From contig CALBSG010000161.1 of the NCBI GenBank assembly GCA_937927675.1, positions 1 through 64,000 of the forward strand: 64,000 bases of DNA. The letters are read 5' to 3'. This DNA comes from an uncultured Paracoccaceae bacterium. GTDB lineage: Bacteria; Pseudomonadota; Alphaproteobacteria; Rhodobacterales; Rhodobacteraceae. Of the stretch, positions 34,571 to 44,802 are shown piece after piece. The position numbers were made by a program, and so were the translations under genes. The first letter of the stretch is position 1. Every line of letters starts with the position of its first letter. Below the pieces are notes generated by a model. The model worked only from the letters and a program-made list of their open reading frames with translations. It made no database searches and was not told the origin of the DNA.

Positions 34571-35333
34571 GCTTTCAAATCCTCTGTAAAACATTTCGCC
34601 ATCTTCGCCGCACTGGGCGGGGGATCGCGCCGTTGTGATTCGGCGCTTTGCGGCCATGACAAATCCGTATCTGGCAAAGATTCCGGGCCATTGGCCGGAT
34701 TGGCGCGAAGGTTGAAACAGCTTCGCAGCAAGTTTGTTTAAAATCTGGCGGGACGAAGGCAGCGGTCAACGATGGGCCTATCGTTTCGCAGGCGGAAACA
34801 ATGCGCCGCAGGTCGGTTCGGTGCTTTTGGAAAGCTGCTTTTATCAAAAGGATTTACCGGAAAATCCGCGACCCGAAGATTGCGGAAACCGAAACAAAAG
34901 ACCGGCCGTCCAGCGGGTATCTTTGCCATGATTTCGACAAGCTTGGGTGCGGTATCAAGAAGTTACGCCACATTCTTGTCTTTTTTGCTTCACCTGCGGA
35001 CCGGGCAAGGCTATTCAACAGGAGTTCTTTTCGAAGACGTGTTTGGCCGTGGGGGCGGCTGTTGGTTGGTTGGCGTCGCAAGACGTCTTGGGTTGTGAAG
35101 GAATAAGCTGCCATTTCATCGGGTCACTGCGGGCCGGATGCGACATCTCAAATTTTATTGGGCATGAACGGGAATTTCCCCGAACGGTAGGCTTTTATCT
35201 CATCCCTCCGGCGACAGCAGGCATCTGGGCGCAACACCCGAGGTTCGGGTTGGCGTCTGTCCCTGCATCCATCCGGAGCAGGGTCCATGGTCGGGGGTCG
35301 CACCAGCGGTCCTGTGCTAGCGAGGATGAGATT
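34571..35333 (+). other. 763-base region without a supported gene
   Basis: Several frames are open for about 100 codons, and one runs into the first RTX gene from 34947, but none has a ribosome binding site, recognised motif or signal peptide. Base composition is lower in GC than neighbouring genes. It probably contains the promoter and a long leader of the RTX-Hint cluster. I see no tRNA-end direct repeat or integrase that would mark an integration site. Confidence 0.5.
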
Positions 35334-38300
35334 ATGCCGGTTTTTGCGCTTTATAATTTTGACGACGCCGACACCACCGCGCATGACAGCGCCTTGGGCA
35401 ATGGCGCGCAGGACGGGCTATACGTCAACGGCGCTGCGGCCTCGGGTGGGCAGGTGGTGCTGGATGGCGACAATGATCTGGTCAAGATCTACCCCAACCC
35501 GGCCTTCCAGATGGATCGCGGCACGCTGGATATAAGCTTTGCCCTTGGTGCAGACCCGCTGACCGACACGCAAACCGTGTTGTCGCGTGACAGCACTGGC
35601 ACCACAGACGGCGGCTATCGGATTGAAATTCTTGCTGATGGCGCGGTTGTTATCAGCCATGAAACCGCGAGCGGCGTTGAAACCTTTGGTACAGCCGCAG
35701 GCTTTGCGCATCCCGGCGACACCATTGATCTGAGCTATTCCTGGGATCAGGGCGGGACGGGCGGCCAATTGGTGATCGCCAACGCCACCACGGGCGCGGC
35801 CTTTGCCGAGCCTGTGCCGAACACGCTGACCATGGATATGTCTGGTCAGGGGCTGAACCAGCCTTGGATCATCGGCGCCGATCAAAGCAGCTCGGACCCG
35901 AATGCTCTGAACAACATTGACCAACATTTCCAAGGCATGGTCACCACGTTCCAGCTTTCGGACACCGTGGACAACCTGCCCGAACGCGACGGGATCGTAC
36001 GTGGCTCGACCGGCGATGACGTGATCGACTACACCTATGTCGATCCAAGTGATGGCGACCGCGTCGATGCCAATGATGCGATCATTCCAGGCGACGGGCC
36101 GAACGACGACCGCGTCGAGGCAGGGGGCGGCAATGACAGCGCCCTTGGCGGCAACGGCAATGACACGGTGAATGGCGATGCGGGCAATGACACGCTTCTG
36201 GGCGATGGTCCGGGCGTTGCCGACAGCTATGACCGTGCTTACCCCGGCGATTACACCGCCGATGTGAACCCCGACAACAACCGCGACCTGCTGACCGGCG
36301 GTGCTGGCGTCGACATGCTTTACGGTGGCGACGATGCCGACACCCTTTACGGCGGTGGCAGCAATGACGCTGTCATGGGCGGTATTGATGACGACCTGAT
36401 CTATGGCGGTGCTGCCCCGGGCGAAGTGAACAGCTTTGACGCAGGCGACAGCCTGGTCGGCGGCCAGGGTCGCGACACGATTTTCGGCGGCATCGGCAAT
36501 GACCTGATCACCGGCGACGACAGTGCCGCTGGCACCCACAATGCGCCCGACGACGGCAGCGATCTGGATACCGAAAACAACCGCGACCTGTTGTCGGGCG
36601 GTGAGGGTGATGACCTGATCCGGGGCGGCGATGATGATGACACGCTGAACGGCGATGCGGGCAATGACGACCTGCGCGGTGGTCTGGACGATGATCTGGT
36701 CCAGGGCGGTGCGGGCAATGACCTCTTGATGGGTGAAGAAGGCAACGACGTGCTGAACGGCGATGCCGGCAATGACCAGCTCGTCGGCGGCACCGGCGAT
36801 GACACGATGACGGGCGGCGGCGACCGGGACAGCTTTACCGGCGTCAATGCGGGCGACCGGGTGGATGGGTCGGAAACCGGCGACGACAATGACACGCTGG
36901 ACCTGCGGGGCCTTGGCCCGCTGAGCGTGGCCTATGATCCGACCAATGCCGAAAACGGCACGGTGACCTTCCTTGACGGTGCGGGCAATCCGACCGGCAC
37001 GCTGTCTTTCGTCAATATCGAAAACGTGCTGACCGATCCGAACCCCGGCCCGGATGCCAATCCCGATACCGCTGTGACCGATGAAGATGTGCCGGTCACC
37101 ATTCCGGTTCTGGCCAATGACACCGACGGCAATGGCCAGCCCTTGACCGTGACCACCGCCACCGCGCCAAATGGCAGTGTGACGATCAATCCAAACGGCA
37201 CCGTGACCTATACGCCGAACGGTGACTTCAACGGCACTGACACCATCACCTATTCGGTCCGTGATCCTGACGGCAACACCGCGACCTCGACCGTGACGGT
37301 TACGGTGAACCCGGTCAACGACGCGCCCGAGGCGATCGATGATGCCTCGACCACGCCGTTCAACACGCCGATCACCTTTGCCGTCATGGGCAACGATCGC
37401 GATGTCGATGGCGACACCCTGCGTCTTCAGGGCCTGCCGACCAGCCCGAACGGCACTGTGACGGCGAATTCCAATGGCACGCTGACCTTTACCCCCAATC
37501 CCGGCTTCACCGGGGCGGCGATGGTGACCTATACCATCGTGGACGAGGAAGGTCTGACCGATACCGCCGTCTGGACCATCACGGTCGAGGCCGCCGACCG
37601 CGACGGTATCGTGCGGGGAACCGAGGGGGCCGATGTGATCGACACCTCTTACGTCGATCCCCTTGATGCCGATCGGGTGGACGCCGGTGACGCGATCCTG
37701 CCCGGCGATGCCCCGAACGACGACCGCATTCTGGCGGGCGCTGGCAATGATACCGTGCTGGCGGGTCTTGGCGATGACTCGGTCGAGGGGGGGGCGGGCG
37801 ATGATTCCGTGGCCACCGGTTCGGGCGATGACACGATCTATGGTCAGGACGGCAATGACACGCTCTTGGGTCAAGGCGGCGATGACGTGGTGATCGGTGG
37901 CAATGGTAATGATGTGGTGCGTGGTGGGGCAGGCGATGATCTGATCGACACCCGTGGTGATGCAACGCCCTTGCCCGATCAGGATTATCCGGGCCTTTAC
38001 GGGGCGGATGACAATCCCAACGACGACCGCGACAATGTGCTGGGTGGCACCGGCAATGACACAATCCTGACCGGCGATGACGCGGACACCATCGGCGGTG
38101 GCTACGGCAATGATGTGATCGACGCCGGCTTTGACGACGACCTCATTGACGGCAATCAGGGCAATGACACCATCACCGGTGCAGAGGGCAATGACACCAT
38201 CGACGCGGGTCAAGGCGATGACTTGGTCTATGGCGGCTATGGTCCCGGCATCCCCGATGTGGTGAATATTCCCGACGCCACCGATCTGCGCCCCGCCAAT

Positions 38301-39362
38301 GGCCGCGACAGCATCGTGGGCGGTATGGGCAATGACACGCTGTATGGGATGGATGACGACGACACCCTCGCGGGCGGTGTGGACAATGACCTGATCTATG
38401 GCGGGATCGACGATGACTCGATCGGCGGCGAGATGGGCAATGACCGGCTGTTTGGGGACGATGGCAACGACACCGTCAATGGCGGGCAGGGCAATGACAC
38501 GCTGACCGGGGGCGCGGGGCTTGATCTGCTGTCGGGCGATGCTGACCGCGACGATTTCCTGATCGGCTCACAGCTGCAGGGGGCCGGTGACACGGTCTAC
38601 GGTGGCGCGGGGGGCGATGACTTTGACCGGCTGATCCTGACCGGCGCTGCCCCCTATCGTTTGGCCGGTGTGGTCGAAGACAGCGATGGCAATGGCATCG
38701 ACGGTCGGGTGGAGTTTCTGGATGCCGATGGCAATGTCACCGGCAGCCTGAGCTTCACCAACATCGAAGAAATCGTGCCCTGCTTCACCCCCGGCACCCT
38801 GATCGCGACGCCGAAGGGGGAGGTTCCGGTGGAAAGCCTGAAGGCAGGCGACCGGGTCATCACCCGAGACAATGGTATTCAGGAAATCCGTTGGACCGGG
38901 CAAAAGGCGCTGGGCTGGAAAGAGTTGGCCGCCAACCCGCATCTGAAGCCGGTGCTGATCCGTCAGGGCAGCCTTGGCAATGGTCTGCCCGAGCGCGACA
39001 TGATGGTGTCACCGAACCACCGCATGCTGGTCGCCAATGACCGCACGGCGCTGTATTTCGATGAACATGAGGTGCTGGTTTCGGCCAAGCATCTGGTGGC
39101 AGGCTTGGGTATTCAGGCGATCGACAGCATCGGCACGACCTATATCCACTTCATGTTTGACCGCCACGAGGTTGTCTTGGGCAACGGGGCTTGGACCGAA
39201 AGCTTCCAGCCCGGCGACATGACACTGAAGGGGATGGGCAACGCCCAACGCGCCGAGATTTTCGAGCTGTTCCCAGAATTGAAGACCGACGCGGGCCTGA
39301 ATGACTATCAGGCCGCCCGCCGCACCCTGAAGAAGCACGAAGCGCGTCTTTTGGTCAAATAA
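35334..39362 (+). CDS. RTX-Hint giant protein 1 (LamG-like head)
   Basis: This is a 1342-residue, acidic, secreted-type protein. Residues 1-215 form a LamG/concanavalin-like beta domain. About 219-510 and 757-1090 are RTX calcium-binding arrays of GGxGNDxxx-type repeats. Between them, about 570-750, are two cadherin-like/VCBS-type domains (VLANDTDG-G-L, V-YTPN-DFNG-DT). The C-terminal 193 residues, from Cys1150 in CFTPGT, are a Hint_2 domain with the SPNHRML histidine motif. The adaptor before Hint (EFLDADGN--GSLSF-NIE) also occurs internally at 36921-37028. There is no N-terminal signal peptide, as expected for type I export, but no secretion genes are near. GAGG precedes ATG 35334; the frame is open further upstream but without support. 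A terminator follows. Confidence 0.88.
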   Translation: MPVFALYNFDDADTTAHDSALGNGAQDGLYVNGAAASGGQVVLDGDNDLVKIYPNPAFQMDRGTLDISFALGADPLTDTQTVLSRDSTGTTDGGYRIEILADGAVVISHETASGVETFGTAAGFAHPGDTIDLSYSWDQGGTGGQLVIANATTGAAFAEPVPNTLTMDMSGQGLNQPWIIGADQSSSDPNALNNIDQHFQGMVTTFQLSDTVDNLPERDGIVRGSTGDDVIDYTYVDPSDGDRVDANDAIIPGDGPNDDRVEAGGGNDSALGGNGNDTVNGDAGNDTLLGDGPGVADSYDRAYPGDYTADVNPDNNRDLLTGGAGVDMLYGGDDADTLYGGGSNDAVMGGIDDDLIYGGAAPGEVNSFDAGDSLVGGQGRDTIFGGIGNDLITGDDSAAGTHNAPDDGSDLDTENNRDLLSGGEGDDLIRGGDDDDTLNGDAGNDDLRGGLDDDLVQGGAGNDLLMGEEGNDVLNGDAGNDQLVGGTGDDTMTGGGDRDSFTGVNAGDRVDGSETGDDNDTLDLRGLGPLSVAYDPTNAENGTVTFLDGAGNPTGTLSFVNIENVLTDPNPGPDANPDTAVTDEDVPVTIPVLANDTDGNGQPLTVTTATAPNGSVTINPNGTVTYTPNGDFNGTDTITYSVRDPDGNTATSTVTVTVNPVNDAPEAIDDASTTPFNTPITFAVMGNDRDVDGDTLRLQGLPTSPNGTVTANSNGTLTFTPNPGFTGAAMVTYTIVDEEGLTDTAVWTITVEAADRDGIVRGTEGADVIDTSYVDPLDADRVDAGDAILPGDAPNDDRILAGAGNDTVLAGLGDDSVEGGAGDDSVATGSGDDTIYGQDGNDTLLGQGGDDVVIGGNGNDVVRGGAGDDLIDTRGDATPLPDQDYPGLYGADDNPNDDRDNVLGGTGNDTILTGDDADTIGGGYGNDVIDAGFDDDLIDGNQGNDTITGAEGNDTIDAGQGDDLVYGGYGPGIPDVVNIPDATDLRPANGRDSIVGGMGNDTLYGMDDDDTLAGGVDNDLIYGGIDDDSIGGEMGNDRLFGDDGNDTVNGGQGNDTLTGGAGLDLLSGDADRDDFLIGSQLQGAGDTVYGGAGGDDFDRLILTGAAPYRLAGVVEDSDGNGIDGRVEFLDADGNVTGSLSFTNIEEIVPCFTPGTLIATPKGEVPVESLKAGDRVITRDNGIQEIRWTGQKALGWKELAANPHLKPVLIRQGSLGNGLPERDMMVSPNHRMLVANDRTALYFDEHEVLVSAKHLVAGLGIQAIDSIGTTYIHFMFDRHEVVLGNGAWTESFQPGDMTLKGMGNAQRAEIFELFPELKTDAGLNDYQAARRTLKKHEARLLVK
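36120..38540 (+). repeat. RTX nonapeptide coding repeats, protein 1
   Basis: Two blocks of tandem, imperfect 27-base units centred on GGCAATGAC (encoding GND) lie at about 36120-36830 and 37735-38540. The spacer encodes the cadherin-like domains. Such near-repeats can recombine or confuse short-read assembly. Confidence 0.85.
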
Positions 39363-39410
39363 CCGGTTATGCAGCGCGGCCGGAGCCGCATCTTGCCTCC
39401 GGTTGCACGG

Positions 39411-39438
39411 AAAAGGGGCCCCGCAAGGGCCCCTTTTT
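39411..39438 (+). terminator. Terminator after RTX-Hint 1
   Basis: A perfect 8-bp stem AGGGGCCC/GGGCCCCT with a 5-base loop is flanked by A residues upstream and TTTT downstream. It lies 52 bases past the stop codon, so the next RTX gene is likely transcribed separately. Confidence 0.9.
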
Positions 39439-39730
39439 CATGCCTGCCCAGAGCTTGCCGCAATTTGCCTTTTTCTTAACAAATCCGCTTCAATCTTAAC
39501 CCAAAGTTCCCATCCAGAATTGCATCAAAGCCAATGCTCTTTCCCGTCGGGAAGGGGGCAGTTTGGTCTGTTCGAATGACACGCAGGTGACCACCGAGGT
39601 GCCAGTTCCGTTTCTGAAGACCTGCGCCGATCAGGTCTTGCCGCGCTTGCGGTTCGTAGAGCGGATCTGCCGAGGTGGTGGTCTTAGGGGTGGCCATTTG
39701 GCCGCGATAAAGGGTTAAGGGGTAAGGTTC
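39439..39730 (+). other. Intergenic region before RTX-Hint 2
   Basis: There are 368 bases between the two RTX genes; past the terminator I see no supported gene here. A 73-codon minus-strand frame (39476-39697) has no ribosome binding site or family likeness. The region probably holds the promoter of the second RTX gene; AAGG sits close before its ATG. Confidence 0.5.
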
Positions 39731-42700
39731 ATGGCGATTGCGAACGAGCTGACAATCAACACCACGGCCAGCGCACTGGACATGGCGCAGGCCATTTTTG
39801 GCTCTGGAATCACTGTCGTTTCAGCAGATTACAGCGGTGACACGTCGGCCTCTGGCATCTATTCCGGTGCTCTGTCGACGATCCCGGGCGTCGTCTCTGC
39901 AGACAGCGGCGTGATCTTGTCGACCGGCAATGTCGCAACCTTTACCAATTCCTCGGGCACCACCGACACCAATATGGCGTCAGGCACCGGCGTTGATCTG
40001 GCGGGCGGTGTCGATGGCGATGCGCAACTGAACGCGGTTTCAGGTCAGGCGACGTTTGACGGCACGATTCTGACCGCAGACTTCATCCCGACCGGCGACA
40101 TGCTGACGATGCAATTCGTGTTTTCGTCGGAAGAATACCCCGAATATGTGAACGGCGGGGTGAACGACAGCTTTGGGGTTTGGGTCAACGGCCAGTTTGT
40201 CGAAGCCACCATATCGATTGCTGGCAATATCTCGATCGACTCGGTCAACCAAAGCAGCAACCAGAACCTGTATCGCGACAATACCGCCGATCAGTTCAAT
40301 ACCGAAATGGACGGCTTCACCTATGTCTTGTCCTTCAAGGCGCCGGTGACAGCAGGGGAGGTGAACACCATCAAGATCGGCATCGCTGATGGCGGCGATG
40401 CGATTTACGATTCTAACCTTCTGATCATGGGCGACAGCATCCAGACCTATGCGTTGGCGATGGATGACACGGTGCAGTTGACGGCGAATTCCAGCCGCAC
40501 CTTCGACATTCTGGCCAATGACCGTGATCTGACGAATGGCGGGCTGACGATCACCCAGATCAACGGCACCGATGTGGTTGCGGGCCAGACGGTGACGCTT
40601 GGCACGGGCGAACAGGTGCGGCTGAACGCCGACGGCACGGTGACGGTGTTCTCCGATGGCGATATCGGCACCAATACGCTGAGCTATTCCATCACCGACA
40701 GCGCCGGGAATACCGATGTCGGCTATCTCTTTGTCAAAACCGTTGCCGCCGCCGGGCCAGACGGCATTGTCGAGGGAACGGCCGGGGCCGACCTTATTGA
40801 CGGCACCTATCTGGGCGATCCCGATGGCGACCGGGTTGATGCCAATGACGGGCAGGGCGTCTCAGGCACCGTTGGCGATGCTGATTACATCATGGCGGGG
40901 GCGGGCAATGACACCGTCACCGCGGGGGCCGGCAATGACATCATCTATGGTGGCACCGGCGATGACAGCGTTTCCGGTGGCACGGGGGATGATTGGGGCG
41001 CGCTGGGCGCAGGCAATGACCGCTTCACCGACGATGGCACCGGCAATGATACGGTTTACGGCGAGGCGGGCGATGATCTGCTGATCGGCGGCGATGGGGC
41101 AGACCAGCTGTATGGCGGTATCCACAACGATACCCTGTCGGGCGGCGCGGGCAGCGACACGCTAGAGGGCGGCGACGGATCTGACAGTTTTCTCATTAGC
41201 GATGACGATCAGGCCGACAGCATCCTTGGCGGAGAGGTGCGCGGCGATCAGGATCTGCTGTCCTTTGGCAATAGCGTCACCAACAATGGCGTCACCATCA
41301 CCGCCACGGGAAATGAGGCGGGAACCTATGCCTATCAAGGCAGCGCTTCTGGCTCCTCGGGCAGCTATGCGCAGATCGAGGTGATTTCCGGCACCAGTCA
41401 GGAGGATGTCATCAACCTTGCCGCCTCGGGCAGCGATGACACGATCTGGGGTCAGGCGGGCAATGATCTGGTCTATGCGGGGGCGGGCAATGACCTGATC
41501 GATCTTGGCGCTGGCGATGACACGCTGGGCGACTGGACGTCGGATGCGGGCGACGACACCATTCTGGGCGGGCTTGGCAATGATCAAGTGATTGCAGGCT
41601 CTGGCCAGGACTCGGTCTTGGGCGGTGATGGCAACGATATGCTGTTCGGCTCGTCGGGCAATGACACGCTGATGGGCGAGGCGGGCAATGACCGGCTTTA
41701 CGGCGGCCCTGGCAATGACATTGCCTATGGCGGCGCGGGCAATGACACCTTGCAGGTGGTGGACAGCGATCAGGGCGAGACACTGTTCGGTGGGTCCGAC
41801 ACGGACCATGTGCAGTTTTCAAGCTATTCCTCGACGGCGGGGGTCAATGTCACCTTCACAGGTGCAGGTGCGGGCAATTTCGCCTATGTGGCCACGCCGG
41901 GCGCGGGCAGCTTTGCCGAGATCGAAAGCTTTGGCCTGACCGAATACAACGATACGTTCAACGCCACAGCCTCGACCACGGCGGTGACCATCGGTGCGGG
42001 CGGAGGCAATGACGCGATCCGGGGCGGATCGGCGGCGGATCGCCTCTGGGGCGATGCCGATGCCGATACGATCTATGGCGGTGCGGGCGATACCGTGGTG
42101 GGTGGCGAAGGGGTCACCACCGGCACCGACAATGACGTTCTGGTGCTGAACCGGGCCGATGTGCAGTCCATCGCCTATGGCGGCGGCAACAACGAGGCGG
42201 GGACGGTCACCTTTGTTGGCGGTGGCACGCTGAGCTTCAGCGAGATCGAACAGATCATCTATGCCGGGCCGGTTGACGGGCTTGCCTCGGGTGAGGTGAT
42301 GGGGCCGGATTATACCGATCTGAACGGCGATCAGATCGATGGCACCGACGGCATCAATGACACCATTTTTGGCAATGCCGGGAACGATACGATCAATGCG
42401 GGCGCGGGCGCCGATCTGGCTTATGGCGGCGATGGCGACGACCGGCTGGACGGCGGGCCGGATGCGGCGAGCGACACGGTTTACGGGGGCGCTGGCAATG
42501 ATAGCATCACCGGGTTCGGCGGCGATGATACGTTGCAGGGCGATGCCGGGGCCGACACGATCGGGGGCGGCACGGGCAATGACGCGATCTATGGCGGGGA
42601 TGACAATGACCTGTTGCAGGGGGAGGGCGGCAATGACGTCTTCTCGGCAGGGGCAGGGAATGACGTCAGCTATGGTGGTGATGGCAATGACGTCCTGTGG

Positions 42701-44563
42701 GGCAATGCCGGGGCCGACACGCAATATGGCGGCGCGGGCCAAGACGTTCTGACCGGGGTGGATGCGACCGGCGGCTATCTGATGGATGGCGGCACCGGCG
42801 ATGACACCTTCTACAGCGGTGGGTTCAACGACACCGTCTATGGCGGCGACGGCAATGACCTCTTGGAAGGCGTGCTTTACAACAACCTCGGCGACGATCT
42901 GCTTGACGCAGGCGCCGGGAATGACACGGTCAACGCGGGTGACGGCAATGACGATGTCGACGGCGGGGCGGGCGATGACAGCCTGTCGGGTGGGGCAGGT
43001 GCCGACAGTCTGATCGGCGGAGATGGCGGCGATCTGCTGGACGCTGGTACGGGCGACGATACGCTTTACGGCGACGATCCGGGGCAGGACAGCGCGCCCT
43101 TGCCCGGCACATTCACCTTTGGGCTGTTTGCCATCAATTCAGGCGGCATGCCGATCGACAATTGGGTGCCCTATGTCAACGGCACCTCGACCTTTGACGG
43201 CGCGGCCGATGCCACGATGGTCAGCGTCAGCGATGATGAGATCGGGTTTGAAGATTATGGTCCCGGCGGCAACAGCCCGGTCGATGGTGGTGCGCCGCAG
43301 GTTCTGACCGAACCGGTGACCCTGACCAAGATCCTTGGCTATAATGCCGGGGTGCCGGTCTATGGTCAGGTGACCTTCCCGGCTGGAACGCCGATTCATG
43401 CCGTTGCACAATCTGACATCACCAACCTGACGACGGGCGAGACGGGCAACGCTTGGGTGATCCAGATTGGGTCCGACAACACCAATATCTTCTACGGCTA
43501 TGACATTGCCGTGCGCGACGGCGATCAGCTGGAATGGGTGTCGGACAATGGTGGCGCCCAAAGCCCGATCTTTGCGGATGTCACCGGGTTGGCCTATGGC
43601 GATCTGGTGATGGCCGATGGCCAGCCGGCCAATCACAATGACACCCTGTCGGGCGGCGCGGGTCATGACCTGATCCATGGCAATATCGGCGATGACGATC
43701 TGGATGGCGGCAGTGGCAATGACACGCTTTTTGGCGATGACGGGGCCGATAGCGTGCAAGGGGGCGATGACCGCGACCTCATCTTTGGCGGTATCGACGA
43801 TGTGGTTGATGGCGGTGAGGGCGGGGATGACTATGACACGCTTGACCTGACCGCTTGGGGGCCGGGCGCGACCAATATCCTGTATGACCCAGAAAACCCT
43901 GAAAATGGCACGGTCGAATTTCTGGATCAGGACGGCAATGTCATCGGCACGATGACCTTCAGCAACATCGAGGCGGTGGTGGCCTGTTTCACCCCCGGCG
44001 CGATGATCCTGACCGAGACGGGCGAGATTGCGGTGGAAGATCTGCAACCGGGCGACCGGGTGCTGACGCGCGACCATGGCTATCAGGCGATCCGCTGGAT
44101 CGGCAGGCGGGATCTGACGGCGGCCGAATTGGCGATCGAGCCACGCTTCAACCCGGTCGTCATTGCTGCCGGGGCGCTGGGCGCGGGGTTGCCGCATCGC
44201 GCCATGGCGGTCAGCCCGCAGCATCGGATGCTGATCACCGGACCACAAAGCGAGTTGTTGTTTGGCGAACACGAGGTGCTGATCGCCGCCAAGCATCTGG
44301 TCGGGCGGGCCGGGATCGAGCAGCGTCTGACCTCGGGTGTCAGTTACATCCACATCCTGTTTGACGCGCATGAAATCGTGCGGGCCGATGGGGCCTGGTC
44401 GGAAAGCTTCCAGCCCGGCGCCCAAACGCTGGACAGCATGGACGAGGATCAGCGCGCCGAAATTCTGGCGTTGTTCCCCGAATTGCGCAGCAATACCGAG
44501 GCCTTTCCTGCCGCGCGTCTTGCCTTGAAGGGGCGCGAGGCGCGGGTCTTGATCGGGGCCTGA
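39731..44563 (+). CDS. RTX-Hint giant protein 2 (choice-of-anchor L head)
   Basis: This is a 1610-residue secreted-type protein. Residues about 1-235 match the choice-of-anchor L domain, with its FVFSSEEYPEYV motif (about 132-143) and an ND-FGVWVNG block. About 240-338 is a cadherin-like beta domain (FDILANDRD). RTX arrays run from about 345 to 1117. A non-repeat beta insert occupies about 1121-1297, followed by a short RTX block. The adaptor YDPENPENGTVEFLD--GN--GTM-FSNIE leads into Hint from Cys1419 (CFTPGA) to the end, 192 residues, with SPQHRML. A degenerate internal adaptor copy is at 42161-42256. Probably an exported adhesin or surface protein; the Hint domain suggests self-cleavage. 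Calcium binding is inferred from the repeats. Confidence 0.88.
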   Translation: MAIANELTINTTASALDMAQAIFGSGITVVSADYSGDTSASGIYSGALSTIPGVVSADSGVILSTGNVATFTNSSGTTDTNMASGTGVDLAGGVDGDAQLNAVSGQATFDGTILTADFIPTGDMLTMQFVFSSEEYPEYVNGGVNDSFGVWVNGQFVEATISIAGNISIDSVNQSSNQNLYRDNTADQFNTEMDGFTYVLSFKAPVTAGEVNTIKIGIADGGDAIYDSNLLIMGDSIQTYALAMDDTVQLTANSSRTFDILANDRDLTNGGLTITQINGTDVVAGQTVTLGTGEQVRLNADGTVTVFSDGDIGTNTLSYSITDSAGNTDVGYLFVKTVAAAGPDGIVEGTAGADLIDGTYLGDPDGDRVDANDGQGVSGTVGDADYIMAGAGNDTVTAGAGNDIIYGGTGDDSVSGGTGDDWGALGAGNDRFTDDGTGNDTVYGEAGDDLLIGGDGADQLYGGIHNDTLSGGAGSDTLEGGDGSDSFLISDDDQADSILGGEVRGDQDLLSFGNSVTNNGVTITATGNEAGTYAYQGSASGSSGSYAQIEVISGTSQEDVINLAASGSDDTIWGQAGNDLVYAGAGNDLIDLGAGDDTLGDWTSDAGDDTILGGLGNDQVIAGSGQDSVLGGDGNDMLFGSSGNDTLMGEAGNDRLYGGPGNDIAYGGAGNDTLQVVDSDQGETLFGGSDTDHVQFSSYSSTAGVNVTFTGAGAGNFAYVATPGAGSFAEIESFGLTEYNDTFNATASTTAVTIGAGGGNDAIRGGSAADRLWGDADADTIYGGAGDTVVGGEGVTTGTDNDVLVLNRADVQSIAYGGGNNEAGTVTFVGGGTLSFSEIEQIIYAGPVDGLASGEVMGPDYTDLNGDQIDGTDGINDTIFGNAGNDTINAGAGADLAYGGDGDDRLDGGPDAASDTVYGGAGNDSITGFGGDDTLQGDAGADTIGGGTGNDAIYGGDDNDLLQGEGGNDVFSAGAGNDVSYGGDGNDVLWGNAGADTQYGGAGQDVLTGVDATGGYLMDGGTGDDTFYSGGFNDTVYGGDGNDLLEGVLYNNLGDDLLDAGAGNDTVNAGDGNDDVDGGAGDDSLSGGAGADSLIGGDGGDLLDAGTGDDTLYGDDPGQDSAPLPGTFTFGLFAINSGGMPIDNWVPYVNGTSTFDGAADATMVSVSDDEIGFEDYGPGGNSPVDGGAPQVLTEPVTLTKILGYNAGVPVYGQVTFPAGTPIHAVAQSDITNLTTGETGNAWVIQIGSDNTNIFYGYDIAVRDGDQLEWVSDNGGAQSPIFADVTGLAYGDLVMADGQPANHNDTLSGGAGHDLIHGNIGDDDLDGGSGNDTLFGDDGADSVQGGDDRDLIFGGIDDVVDGGEGGDDYDTLDLTAWGPGATNILYDPENPENGTVEFLDQDGNVIGTMTFSNIEAVVACFTPGAMILTETGEIAVEDLQPGDRVLTRDHGYQAIRWIGRRDLTAAELAIEPRFNPVVIAAGALGAGLPHRAMAVSPQHRMLITGPQSELLFGEHEVLIAAKHLVGRAGIEQRLTSGVSYIHILFDAHEIVRADGAWSESFQPGAQTLDSMDEDQRAEILALFPELRSNTEAFPAARLALKGREARVLIGA
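40895..43080 (+). repeat. RTX nonapeptide coding repeats, protein 2
   Basis: Many imperfect 27-base units carrying GGCAATGAC or GGCGATGAC cores lie in several blocks separated by non-repeat linkers near 41160-41430, 41760-42000 and 42120-42330. A further short block lies at about 43640-43800. Confidence 0.85.
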
Positions 44564-44802
44564 CCCCGGCGGCCCCGCTGGCGCGGCGCGGGGCTGGTTA
44601 ATTGATGCCAGAACAGCCTTAACTGTGGCTCTGCCGGAAACAAACCCCGGCAGCGCCCCAATTCTTGCACGAAACCCCGGTATTTCCAGTTCTAATCAAA
44701 TTGGAGATACCCCGCCGTGGCCTGCAAGGCTCAACATCGTGGCAAGACCAAGGCAACGCCTTGCGGCGAGGTGCTCCTGTCGTATCGGCGGGGGGCTAAG
44801 TC

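Noticed and set aside
34947..35333. Upstream extension of the RTX-Hint 1 frame to 34947
   Set aside because: The added residues have no domain likeness, and a GAGG at the right distance marks ATG 35334 as the start.
35418..38213. Very long minus-strand open frame (931 codons) opposite RTX-Hint 1
   Set aside because: It is an antisense shadow of the repetitive RTX coding sequence; its translation is low-complexity and has no start signal.
36120..38540. Tandem repeats that could suggest a CRISPR array
   Set aside because: They are imperfect 27-base coding units in a single open frame encoding RTX nonapeptides, with no unique spacers.
39476..39697. 73-codon minus-strand frame between RTX-Hint 1 and 2
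   Set aside because: No ribosome binding site, no signal peptide, no recognisable family; probably chance in promoter DNA.
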